The notes beneath the pieces are model-generated. The model was not told the origin of the DNA, did not search any database, and saw only the letters and a list, made by a program, of their open reading frames with translations. Shown here one piece after another: positions 12,432 through 22,594 of a stretch of 64,000 nt of DNA. The translations under genes and the position numbers were made by a program. The stretch is taken from contig CAIIXF020000012.1 of assembly GCA_903813345.2 (NCBI GenBank), forward strand, positions 3,389,318 through 3,453,317. Reading direction: 5' to 3'. The DNA is from Owenia fusiformis (lineage: Eukaryota > Annelida > Polychaeta > Sabellida > Oweniidae). Position 1 is the first letter of the stretch. Each line of letters starts with the position of its first letter.

Positions 12432-12566
12432 CCACTCAGTAAAATTACGATTTCTCTCAACCCTGATGTTCAATCAACATCATTCGAGTATCTATATGTT
12501 CCTGACACGTTCGGGCATCCGGTTATGACAACGTCAACCCAATGTTTGCACGAGAAATTGACGTAA
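12432..12566 (+). pseudogene. Coding-like fragment, forward copy
   Basis: The frame reads PLSKITISLNPDVQ, then SFEYLYVPDTFGHP, and ends at TAA. It matches the minus-strand fragment at 12896-13096 at protein level, so both descend from one coding sequence in opposite orientations. I do not recognise the family. Confidence 0.4.
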
Positions 12567-12895
12567 TTCATGACTGAAATCGGGAAGACAAAAATATGTG
12601 ATATTCTTTCAGAATTGTTTATAATAACTATTTACAAAAACGTTCCCGAGACACAATCCATTTAGGTAGGGTTTGTTTTAAAGTCGAAAAGCCCACATAA
12701 GACAATACAAACCCAGATTAAACCCAGAAGAATGCAGATTTCATGTAATGATTTACGTTCATGTAAACAAGGAAAGTACATATAATCCCCATATAAAACA
12801 CTGGCCTACGTGACATGTAAACACAGGTTCAAATTGAAATATAGAAAATTTTCAACATAGCATTTGCTTCTGTGTTCTGTATGCCCCTCTACCTG

Positions 12896-13096
12896 CTAAT
12901 AAGGCAATGTATCTTCAAATAAAACCTTAGCCAAGTAGATAAGGGTCTCTGGAACACTTTTGTAAATAGTTTTCACAAGCAATTTTATTCCCGGACGCCC
13001 AAACGTGTCAGGAACACATATATATTTGAATGATCTTGATTGGACATCAGGTTGCAGAGAAATCGTATTTTTACTGAGTGGATTATTGAATTTCAT
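12896..13096 (-). pseudogene. Coding-like fragment, reverse copy
   Basis: An open frame of 66 codons starts MKFNNPLSKNTISLQPDVQ and contains VPDTFGRPGIK and a longer C-terminal part (TIYKSVPETLIYLAK). Similarity to 12432-12566 is visible in both protein and DNA, and continues into the DNA after the forward copy's stop (ctatttacaaaa). It ends just inside the right arm of the 6.6-kb element. It may be a remnant of the element's own gene; function unknown. Confidence 0.4.
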
Positions 13097-13237
13097 AGAT
13101 CTAGAGGCCCTTCAGGAGTGGAAAACCTTAAATTATCAGAGATTAATGTTTCCAAACTGTTTTGAAACAAACTAACGTCTTGTTTTCAACCTACACCTTG
13201 CTCCTTTCTGTCGTATTTAATAAAACAAAAATAGTAT

Positions 13238-13300
13238 ATCACGGAGGGATACGAACCACTCACCTGGGACTTGGTTATTCACTAGCGCCATAGGCGTTCT
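13238..13300 (-). repeat. Second tRNA-like segment in right arm
   Basis: This is the inverted copy of 9049-9110 and carries the same B-box-like sequence (ggttcgtatccc on the minus strand). The match between arms is almost exact. Confidence 0.4.
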
Positions 13301-13407
13301 ACTATTCTGGATACAACTGACGAGTCGTATTTAAGTGGAGACAAAAGTGAGGATCATTTTGAATTGACGCTCGGTATAAATATATAATGCTTTTGTTCTT
13401 TCATATC

Positions 13408-13480
13408 GGTAGCTCGTTGGCCAAATGGTTAGCGTGCCTGGCTTCCATAGTCTAGGTTAGTTGATCGAGACCCGTTCATG
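13408..13480 (+). repeat. tRNA-like segment in right arm
   Basis: It reads ggtagctcgttggcc, then aatggttagcgtgcc as an A-box-like region, and gatcgagaccc as a B-box-like region. It differs from the left-arm copy at one obvious base (gtgcctgg against gtgcatgg). It is probably a captured tRNA or SINE head. Confidence 0.45.
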
Positions 13481-14473
13481 TCGAACTTTTTGATTTGCTT
13501 GTTGTCAAGATATAATAAGTAGGGCAAAATCCAGAAAAAGTAGATCAAAAATACTCCAATGGAGTATAAAATTGTCACCAGGATTCCGGAATGAGACGAA
13601 TGTTAACTCGTGAAATCTCGGTAGATAAGGTAGGTCAGAAAATCCGGATTAATCCGAACAAGGTTCGGGAATTTCCGTCATAAGAAGTAGGTCAAAAATA
13701 CTCCAATGGAGTATAAAATTGTCACCAGGATTCCGAAATACGACGAATCGAATCGGCAAACTTCGGTACAATAATGAAGTGCATAAAAATCGTGAAACAG
13801 GTGTCAGGGGCTTCCCTCATCTTTCCATAAATGGTTCTAAAAACCTTATATGGATCTATCATGTGACATTCAAAATGACGTTCCTATATGGTTCTATGGG
13901 CCTTATATGGATCTTTCGAACACGTGACCAAATCAAAATCAAAATTTTACCTTGACCATTGGATGGGATTTCATAGAAAATATCAAAGAAAACATATTCT
14001 CGTGATCCTTAAATCACTTAAATTCGATCATTTTATCTTCACCCCTTGATGGAATTTTATGAAAGAAGTTATGAAAACACATCATCATGTAAGGGTTTTC
14101 ACCTAAATTAGCTCGTTTTATCTTGACCCTTCAATTGAATTTCATTGAAAAATGTTTCATGAAAAATATCATGTTATGATTTGTATTTAAATAAGACCGT
14201 TTCATTTAAATACTTGCTGGATAATATTTCATTAAAAAACGCACTTTAAAAATATTTCAGGATTTGCCTTAATTTATCAATGTAATGTAAGTATTAGATT
14301 GACTCTCAAATAGGGTTCTATTTTAACTTTTTTATTGAAATTAATACTAGGCAGGACTCACTCTCTAAATAGCTAATAAAAATTCAACCATTGGATGTGA
14401 TTTCGTTGAAAAAAAAATATGACAAGTCCAGAATCAAATGATTTGTCCAGAACCTCTTAAGATCCTGTTATTT

Positions 14474-15230
14474 ACCAACTGTTCCTGAAGTGGGATACAT
14501 AAATCTCATGTAGTTCTTGAATAATAAGGGTAAACACACATAAGGGGTCAATTTGAAAAAATTCAGGTTGAAATTCAAAAGAACGATTTACACTGATATT
14601 AGACATGTCTCAAATTAAAGTACAAGATCTTCATATTATTCTGACTGTTAGAGAAACACATGGAGTTGGGTGTTAATTGTATTGTGAAATGATTTACAGA
14701 CTAAAATGGAATATATTGGAAGTGTAATGCAAAAATAAGTAAGATGAGGGACAACTGATTCAGAATCAAGAAAAAGGTGATTTGGGAAAATCTGCCTGCT
14801 CTGGAAAAGCTATTCTAAGATTTTATTATTTGCAAAGAAGATCAGTATAGTGCTAACTTAAGCCCACATGCTAAAGAATTTCTTTCTCATTGTCATTTTG
14901 TCATAATTTTTCATCCAGAATTTTGCCTACCAGTTCCGATTATCTTGATGTTGAAACAAACCATCTAATAAATCCTCATTGGTCTCAACACACCCCAATG
15001 CTTTAATTTCTATCGGAAATATGAATTGCAATAATGTTTACATAATATTTAACTTGACTCTCTGAATGAATGTAAAAAATGTCAAACTGATACCAATGTT
15101 TCAGGCATGACTATTATCATTACCATTGTAACTCGTCATTTTGAATTTTATCCTGAAATTTGGAATTTTCCAAAGATAAATGTATTATATAGATATTCCA
15201 AAATAAAGGCTAGTGTGTCCCTTAAAATTG
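14474..15230. other. Intergenic stretch
   Basis: I see no gene or repeat structure between the 6.6-kb element and the polyadenylation signal of the first protease gene. Confidence 0.5.
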
Positions 15231-15236
15231 TTTATT
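15231..15236 (-). promoter_or_regulatory. Candidate polyadenylation signal
   Basis: AATAAA on the minus strand lies 206 bases past the stop codon of the terminal protease exon (15442). It is the first such hexamer seen downstream and would give a short 3' UTR. Confidence 0.5.
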
Positions 15237-15441
15237 AGCATCTACTTGTTTAGAATGTAATGTATTGATGACACCATATCCGTTTATCCGTATCTATGGA
15301 AACGTATCATTTCAAATACTCCTGGTTATATGCAACTAAAATCTGGATAAAATAGTTCCAATTGGACAAGACCAGCACCCTAAGGTACGATATATGTTTG
15401 TTGTGTACGGATCACCATCCTTTACACCAATGGTGCCTTGT

Positions 15442-16231
15442 CTAGCGCTGACACGTTCTGTCTTGATTACAAGGTGTACTTATAACATGTGATTCTTCTT
15501 CATAATAAAAAAAGCCATCATAGTCAAAATCTCCAGTGCAGCCGTCTTTTGGTTCAAAACAAATTCTTTTTCGCAATATCTCACAGTTATCTCCATCTCT
15601 GTCAACACATCTATATCTAGAATCAGTCCACTTGTTGCATGACTCAACAATACATGTAATTGTTTCCACATCAACCAATAACCAATTGGCTTCGTGCACT
15701 GTCCCTCTAGCGTGTGGACAAACACCATTACCCAAAGGTTTTGGGCTGTTGCAATACCTCTGGCGACGTTTTGTTCCATTGCCACAACTTACTGAACATT
15801 GTGTAAACTCGGAAAAATCACTCCAACCTCCTTCAACATCTTTGCAGGGAACTGATTCACATTCTTCTTTGTGTATATCGACTATATATCCAGTAGCTTC
15901 GTCTTTTTGTTTTATCCCAAGAGCCCCATTACAAGTGCCCTTTCCTATTGGCGCAGGATTGTTACACACACGGACTCGCGATCTTGTTCCATTTCCGATA
16001 TTGCCACAGCTTAACGAACATTCTGTAAAGTCACTAAACTCACCCCAACCACCAGGTGTCGTGATTTTATCTTGGATCCAGTCAATGTAGTTCGAAACAT
16101 TAGTATACACACCAGATTGTTCACCACAGGACATTGCAGGGCCCCAACTTGTAATGCCATACTGAACCCAAACGTTGCTATTTTCTTTCCTGCACATATA
16201 TGGCCCACCAGAATCTCCAAAACAAGTGTCT
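15442..16231 (-). CDS. Protease gene 1, terminal exon: trypsin C-terminus plus TSP1 repeats
   Basis: After the acceptor (cttatag) the exon continues the previous one in phase 2 and opens with DTCFGDSGGPYMC. This includes the catalytic Ser in GDSGGP and the Asp six residues earlier that gives trypsin-like S1 specificity. The S1 domain ends at GVYTNVSNYIDWIQDKI. It is followed directly by two thrombospondin type 1 repeats (GGWGEFSDFTECSLSCG and GGWSDFSEFTQCSVSCG) and a cysteine-rich tail, probably a degenerate third repeat, to the stop. TSP1 repeats bind glycans and matrix proteins, so the tail probably localises the enzyme. TSP1 modules placed after the catalytic domain are unusual. Confidence 0.88.
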
Positions 16232-17367
16232 CTATAAGTATATCGATTATTATGTTAGAATTAGAAATTAATATAATTTCCTCATTTCCCCCTCCCCTTT
16301 TATTGTTTCATTTGAATAAAATAAAAACCGTAGCTCTATACCTTTAACAGTTTGCCATCCATTCATTCGTCCATCGGTTCAGGAAATTAACAGAGTTCTT
16401 GTACAAATGGACAAATTGTCTTCATATTTTGTGAAAATGATGGTATTTCCTTCAAAATCTGCTATTATATTTCTATTGTACATGTTATCCCGTACCCAAA
16501 GTGCTTAACAGTGCACAATGCAGTTGTATAAAATAGCGTGTTCTGATTGACTGAAATTGGACACAAATTGCCTAGCTATGTGTGAAAACTGTTTAGTTAC
16601 TACATTAGGTACCTATACAACAAAATTAGATACAATTACAGGCATGGTCAACAAGAATCAATTAAAAACATGATTTTGTCATCTTGCTTCATCAAGCTTC
16701 GGACCTGCCTTCACAAATGGACTTCATCATTTGAGAAATCCAATATTCAACAATGTCTGGACAATATCTAGAAAAATATATGATTTTATGACATCTTGCA
16801 ACTTTTCATGGAAGAGAGTCGGTCGCACATAAGGGAGGTGAATGTTAACGTTTTTAAAGAGCCTGTACGTGAGCATGTAATATTTCGACCCCGAGGATTA
16901 CTGTCCCGCTTTGAGCTCACTTTTCCAGAAATCGAATTCCAGTTATTTTCACTATACTGTTATAATCAACCTGCCAATTTTACAGGGACGTAATTACAAT
17001 CATTTTCCGTATTCCTTTATACTCAATCGGGAAAGTAAACAGTACAAATGGGATAACTAATCCACAAAAGACCATAATTCTACACGTCCACGTATTAGTT
17101 TTTAAAAAACGTGTAAAAAGCTCATGTTGTAATAAGCTGTTTACAGGGAGTTCAAAAAAGAATTATCTTCGTACAATTCTTGAAATACACAGCCACTCCC
17201 AGTAAATAAACACATGTCGTATAGCGTCCACCTCCAGGTCTCTGATAGAGCCTATATAGCTAACTACTGAATATAGGAGTCAAGAAGTACGTTACCTTAG
17301 CAACGCATCCCAACAAAAATGATATAATAAATGCGACAAACTAATGAGATTCTCAAATTTGTCTTAC
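16232..17367 (-). other. Intron of protease gene 1
   Basis: The boundaries are GTAAGA at 17367 and an AG ending at 16232. The intron interrupts the protease between the Met-Ile-Cys-Ala segment and the catalytic-serine loop. No repeat or gene was seen inside. Confidence 0.7.
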
Positions 17368-18100
17368 TTGTCATTGTCATGTGCACATATCATGTTATCC
17401 GTAATCTTTTTCCTATCAGCGTCGAGATCAAACTCACATGTTTGCCGATAAGGAATCTTGACTTCTCGTAAAATATTTGATCCATTAATATAGAATACCG
17501 CCTGGTGCTTTATAGATTTCTTCGATGCTATACCCCATCCGATGGCGTAGCACTGTTCTTTTGCAGGCGGAGGTGCTCTTTTTGTCGGTAAAACAATTGG
17601 TGTGATTATGTCGTTATAATCTAGTCTACGATATAAAACCAGTATGGCAATGTCATTATCTAAACTAATGGGGTCGAATTCATCATGTCTTATCACTTCC
17701 CTTACATGACGCGTTTGATCTCCTTTGTCCCTAAGATCATGTATCCCAGCTCTGACTTGGCAGCTCTGACAGCTTCCTCCATGACTCCTAACAAAACAAT
17801 GCGCTGCAGTTAAAATGTGTGACGGAGATAAAACTGTCCCGCCACAGTGACCTTCAATACTATCGATGGAGACCATCCATCTCCAATTATAGGGAGGCTT
17901 AACCTTAAGTCCCCCGATGATTATTGGTACATCTTCTTTTATCCGTATGCCTGGATGTGGACACGAATCTGGTCTACACGTATTATATTCTAACTCGTGC
18001 AGCATACATGTAGCATTGTGTTCGTCAACATCAATACATTGACGCACGCTGGCCTGTACACTGCATCCTCCAGAACATGATGATACGGCACTAAGGTCCC
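17368..18100 (-). CDS. Protease gene 1, exon: partial TSP1 and trypsin domain with His and Asp
   Basis: The exon starts in phase 1 after tcatttgtag and ends before GTAAGA in phase 2, joining in frame to DTCFGDSGGP. The N-terminal part is the cysteine half of a TSP1 module (SAVSSCSGGCSVQ, then YNTCRPDSCP). The S1 peptidase domain begins at IIIGG and holds the catalytic His (ILTAAHC) and Asp (SLDNDIAIL), the CYAIGWG loop and MICAHDNDK. With the next exon the full triad is present, so the enzyme should be active and trypsin-like. The residues before IIGG are KEDVPI, with no Arg or Lys directly at the expected activation site, which is atypical for a trypsin zymogen. Confidence 0.9.
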
Positions 18101-18157
18101 CTACAAATGACAATCGTTACAGGATTAAAAATATGAAAGTATATGTTGCAGTTATTA

Positions 18158-18927
18158 CAGGGTGTCCAAAAAACAGGACCGTAAGAAAGTTAAATAACTC
18201 GGACAATTTTGCATGTTTTGCCTTGAAATTTCAGAATTATTTAGTTCTTTCGATGTGAATTTCGTTGTAAAAGTTTGATAATAATCTCCCAGTTGAGTCA
18301 AAATCTACAGTTCCTTACAAAGCATGCCCAAAATGTGCACCTCTCCTCTCTATGCACAATTCAATCCGACGAACAAAGTTGTTGATGATCTTCCTCCACA
18401 CATATTTTTCTGAATGGAGAAGTTTATTCCAAGAACAATTGAAACTGGGGCTTACATCCTCCTGATGAAATGTTACAGCATTCATTGCATTCTGAACAAT
18501 GCATTGCCTGGGTGGCAATGACGAAAAATGGAATCATCGGTCTTTTTGATTCAAAGGTGACTGGGGACGTTCTTTCACCATGAACAAGGACCAGTAAGTT
18601 CTCGCTAAGTTTTGGAGTTCACTAAGCCCCAGAAGGGACATCTAAGGAGATAAACAGTGGTTTCGACAAGCCAATACCACATTGATACATTGATATGTAT
18701 AGGATAGGGTCATTAACAACTTTGTTCACAGTATTCGTTCGCGTATAGAGAGGAAAAGTCCCACTTTGGGCTTATTTTGTAAAGTACTGTAGCTTTTGAC
18801 ACAATTGACAGATTATCATCAAACTTCCACAACAAAATTCACAGAATAAACTAAATAATTCTAAAATTTCGAGGCAAAATATGCAAAATTGACCGATTTC
18901 TTACGGTCCTGTTTTTAGGACACCCTG
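18158..18927. mobile_element. Deleted Tc1/mariner element in an intron
   Basis: Inverted ends cagggtgtccaaaaaac (left) and the complement with one or two changes (right) extend to gaccgtaagaaa. A TA precedes the left end; the right flank has lost it. The element lies in the intron between exons 19348-19482 and 17368-18100 of protease gene 1. It keeps only the C-terminus of a transposase (see 18315-18518), so it is an internal-deletion derivative. Confidence 0.75.
18315..18518 (-). pseudogene. Mariner transposase C-terminal remnant
   Basis: The frame ends SEKYVWRKIINNFVRR, then IELCIERRGAHFGHAL. This matches the typical end of Tc1/mariner DDE/D transposases, where a helix with an Arg-x-x-x-Cys-Ile segment leads into Gly-x-His-Phe-x-His. 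The catalytic core is absent, so it cannot be active. Confidence 0.6.
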
Positions 18928-19347
18928 CTCGCTTTACTTAATACCAATTGACATATGTATGCTCAAAAAGTGTCATTTTGGAACTAAAAAATTATTTTGA
19001 AAAAATTGACAATTTATCCCAAAATGTAAAATGTACACCCTTTGGGTCACGTTGACCTCGATTTGACCTTTGTTGACCTACTTTTAAAATTTTTCTCTGA
19101 AGAGGTAATTACATAAGACATACGATTTGCGACAATACTAGCATTATTGAAATCACACATGTAATAAAAAATAACAGAGGGGAACCAAATGATCACAATC
19201 CCCTTTGCGACTTAGGGTTATAAAACGTTGCAGACATTAAGGTTAAAGAACATAACCACTCTAGAAAACATTAGACGTCAGTGTCAACAAATTGGAACAA
19301 AAATCGTGCATTTCCTGACGATTTCCAGTAAATAATATCATTGTTAC

Positions 19348-19482
19348 CTCTATGGCCTCTATCACATGGACTAGTACAGATTCGTTTATTTGGTGATATA
19401 CATATACATTGCCAGCATCCATTCCAGTATCCAAAACCTCTTTTTTGTAGACCGTATCCTTCAAGATTACACTCTCTGCATT
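19348..19482 (-). CDS. Protease gene 1, exon: VWC-like cysteine module
   Basis: This is a 135-bp exon, phase 1 at both ends, between tattatgtag and GTAACA. It reads CRECNLEGYGLQKRGFGYW, then NGCWQCICISP and ICTSPCDRGHR. The C-x-C pair after a Trp/Gly-rich segment resembles a von Willebrand C or pacifastin-like module. It joins in frame to the Cys-rich exon before it and to the partial TSP1 of the catalytic exon after it. The domain call is tentative; the exon itself is well supported. Confidence 0.78.
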
Positions 19483-19694
19483 CTACATAATAAACGTAAA
19501 CAATGTATACGATTAGATTAAAAGCCATCTTGAATAGCCATACAATTGGGCATATATTTAATGAGTTGTTAACGTTTGCTAAAATCACTTGATTCAACTA
19601 TCTCATTTACTCCGTCCCTCCCCTCCGCCAAGACTAGTACTAAAATCGTCTTTCCCTTCTGATCACAGTAAGTCGTATATTGGTAGACACTTAC

Positions 19695-20093
19695 CTTTTT
19701 TATCGGTACACACCGTTTGGCCATTCTTTTCACACGTACACATATTGCATTTGTCATATAAGCTGCGCCATGGCTTAAAACCATAGTCGTGGATTCCCTC
19801 TTTGCTATCAACACATGTGATATTCAAACAGCATATCGAATATGTATTGTCAGATGCAATATGGCATCTGTAGCCTTTGGGACACGTTACGCTTCTTCCA
19901 CCTCTGCATTTTTCTGGTTCGATACCATTCGGTTTCATAAGTGGTGAACACTGCGGTATGTCTACTTGGCAACAACTGAATTCCTTTTTGTTACAGGCAA
20001 ATGTATTTGGACATTCCAATTCATATTTTTTGTTACATGTTTTATTAGGAAATTTAGTTGCCTTGTTATTACACGTCTCTCTGTTAATATCAG
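19695..20093 (-). CDS. Protease gene 1, exon: two lustrin-like repeats and a VWC-like unit
   Basis: This 399-bp exon is phase 1-1, between gatctgttgcag and GTAAGT. It holds two lustrin-type cysteine repeats, the first through CNKKEFSCC and the second containing VTCPKGYRCHIASDNTYSICC-like spacing. After these comes a module of the form C-x-C-x-x-NG-x-x-x-C (NMCTCEKNGQTVC). Lustrin-type repeats are known from molluscan shell matrix proteins and many secreted invertebrate proteins, where they act in protein-protein contact or protease inhibition. Here they form part of the non-catalytic stalk of a protease. Confidence 0.85.
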
Positions 20094-20595
20094 CTGCAAC
20101 AGATCGTATACAAAGTGAATGAACATCGATTAATACTTTTATTGTGAAATATTAAAACACTTTTCACGCATCACACATAATCCAAACCAGAATACCACGA
20201 TACAAGTTATTCGTACAGCGCCATCAAAAGAAATGTACGTGGACCCATCCTTGCGACTTTTCAATTCAACTTGATTTTGTCTCTAGCATTTATATTTTAA
20301 GATGTACTACAAATATCAATCAGTGATTCAGTAAGGCAATAGCAAAATGAGTTAGGAGTATTTCAATATCATTTCGATCCATGATTTTGCCTTGTAACCA
20401 CCTTGCAACGGCAAATAAATCGAATTAGTGTGATTGGAAAATATGGGAGGGTAGAATTTTTATCTAAATATTGGAAATGGTAATCATCATATTTCTGTTG
20501 TTTGATTTGCACAAATATTCAGGAACTTGAATGAAATCAAAGGTATCAAGTAGTTTTTTTAAGAAACCTGTGAAGAGAATGTGACTCGTACATAC

Positions 20596-20769
20596 CACAA
20601 ACAGGACTGTCTAGTGAGGACCATGTGCCATCCGACAAACATTCCTTTTCACTTTTCCCGTTGATGAGTTCATAGCCAGCTTTACATGAAATGGTCATAA
20701 TTGATTTGTACGTACGTTTACCTTCGATGCGGCCATTCATAGGAGGTTCAATATACGGACACTCCTTGA
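20596..20769 (-). CDS. Protease gene 1, exon: sushi (CCP) domain 2
   Basis: The 174-bp exon is phase 1-1 and encodes a complete complement-control module: KECPYIEPPMNGRIEG, ISCKAGYELINGKSEKEC, then GTWSSLDSPVC. The four cysteines and the Trp of the sushi fold are in place. Sushi domains mediate recognition and complex assembly in complement and clotting proteases. Flanked by tttttaattgtag and GTATGT. Confidence 0.9.
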
Positions 20770-20992
20770 CTACAATTAAAAACAAAGTGATTAAGGCGTT
20801 TCCACACCGATTACTATTTTTGGGTGAATTTTTGGTGGCTTTTAATAACTTTTAAATAAGACGTGGACTCTGAAGAGAATTTGAATTTTCTTGTAGAACT
20901 AGCTGTAGTCTAGGGTGATATCAATACATTTTAGCGAAATTGATTTTTATGAACAATAACAATTTGTCGAGATGTAGAACAAAAATACATAC

Positions 20993-21172
20993 TTGTACAC
21001 TCTGGAACTCTCGCTGACCATTGACCATTGTCTTGACATTGGATTTGATTCCGCGAACCAACAATTTCATAACCTTCCCTACATGTCACCACTATTACTG
21101 ACGAATCATTAGTAGATCGTCTTAACCATCCGTGTGTTGGCGAATATATAACTGGACACCCAGTATCAGTAA
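20993..21172 (-). CDS. Protease gene 1, exon: sushi (CCP) domain 1
   Basis: The 180-bp exon is phase 1-1 and encodes TGCPVIYSPTHGWLRR, VVTCREGYEIVGSRNQIQC and GQWSARVPECT, a complete four-cysteine sushi fold. It joins in frame to the second sushi exon 223 bases on, so the pair probably arose by exon duplication, though they are now well diverged. Confidence 0.9.
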
Positions 21173-22232
21173 CTGTTGACAAACGTAAACGATGTGAACA
21201 CGATTTGTCTAGCTGATTTATTTATTATATATTCCATCTCGTTTTACTGCCATTTACCAGTCGTGCCGTGATAACAAAATTCAAAACTGATAGCGGCCAT
21301 TTTTACTCTTCCGAATTTGAATCGCGAGTTTTGGTCCTATAACCAATCAGAAAAAATTCACAACATACTAAAGGTGATCAAGATATAAGTTCAAATGTTT
21401 TGAATTGCTATAATGAATTTAAGACCAGTCAAAATGTCAGACATTAACAACATCTTCGTCCTCGTCCTCATTAAAGGTTAATGTCGTCGCTATTGCTATA
21501 GTATATCAATCATTCCAGTGGTACAGAATTGCCGTGTGCGCGCAACACATCAAAGATTCCAATATTTAAGCGAGTCTAAGCATGCGCCGAGAGTCTGAAG
21601 ACGAAGAAGCAAAGTCAAATGAATGCAAAGGGTGAGTCGATTCGATGAAAACATTTTTCAAGACATGATGGGCAGTATGATAGTATTATTTTTATTTTTA
21701 TTTTATTATAATTAATTAGATAGATTAATTAATTAATTATGATTATCTTATTATTACTATGTTTTATTTTATTCTTCTTTATTCAATATTTAGTACATAC
21801 AAAATACACAAATGGTATGGTCATAGAGATGTGTGATGACTTGATAGCATATACTTTGATCAGGCATTGGTCTGGTTTTGAAATCGTTTTATCCCACAGC
21901 GAAAATTATTACCATGAGCTGGGATAACTCACGTTCCAAATTACCAAATCATTTTATCCCATCGTTTTTGAAAGCAGAATGACGGGATACTGTGTTTTGA
22001 AAAGTGAGCCCCTGCGACCAAGTGCTCGACAAAGAGCTAATACGGGATGAAAAATTTCTACATGCAACTATCCCGAACACCCCTATAAAATTACGTAACA
22101 AAATATTTGAGGTCTCTTTATCACGTACTGTGTCTGAAAGTTAGTGGAATCGGGACTGATAATCAGATCCTTTTTATTTGCCCACTCTGCATATAAATAT
22201 TATCCCCCTACAATCCAACTTAACGTACTTAC

Positions 22233-22436
22233 TGTTACAACTGCATGGTATTTTTTCTCTAAATATACAAACATCCTTAAATCTCTGATACAGAACTGCG
22301 GCTGTCCTAAAATGGCCATGGTATCCGAAGTTACAGCCCGTACTTCTTGATATTCTACCGACAAGACAATTTCCCCCTGACAAACATTCTGAGCAAACGA
22401 CAGGACAATCGCTCCAGTCGCTCCATTCATTTCTAT
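22233..22436 (-). CDS. Protease gene 1, exon: N-terminal TSP1 module
   Basis: The 204-bp exon is phase 1-1, with GTAAGT as donor. It reads NEWSDWSDCPVVCSEC, then GGNCLVGRISRSTGC and ends IPCSCN. The WSxW signature and Cys pattern mark a TSP1-like module. Two AGs precede it; I chose the upstream one because it keeps phase 1. It is the most 5' exon of gene 1 that I can support. The signal-peptide exon was not found in the repeats up to 24836. Confidence 0.82.
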
Positions 22437-22594
22437 CTAAAAGTTGATAATTATGAATGATAATTAAAGAGTAAACATCGATTTCAGATTATTTTCGGAA
22501 TACGAATAAGGTTGTCTCACGTAATATAAAACTCTACATTGCAAATATTCGCTTTTCAAATGCCTTGCTTGTTTCATCTCTGCTGTAGGATAGC

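Larger units (their letters stand above)
7878..14469. mobile_element. 6.6-kb element with 1.33-kb inverted arms
   Basis: The left arm (7878-9211) and right arm (13138-14469) are inverted copies over about 1.33 kb, with only scattered differences by eye. The ends read AACAGGATCTTAAG inward. A 4-bp direct repeat ATTT (7874-7877 and 14470-14473) flanks it, consistent with a target duplication. Each arm holds two tRNA-like segments, a duplicated block around atactccattggagtat, and CACGTG motifs. The 3.9-kb interior has no transposase that I recognise but carries an inverted pair of coding-like fragments (12432-12566, 12896-13096) and a nested inverted repeat (10060-10858). High arm identity implies recent insertion or gene conversion. 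Confidence 0.75.

Noticed and set aside
8868-13480. Functional tRNA genes
   Set aside because: A- and B-box-like sequences are present but I could not form complete acceptor and anticodon stems, and all copies sit inside a transposable element.
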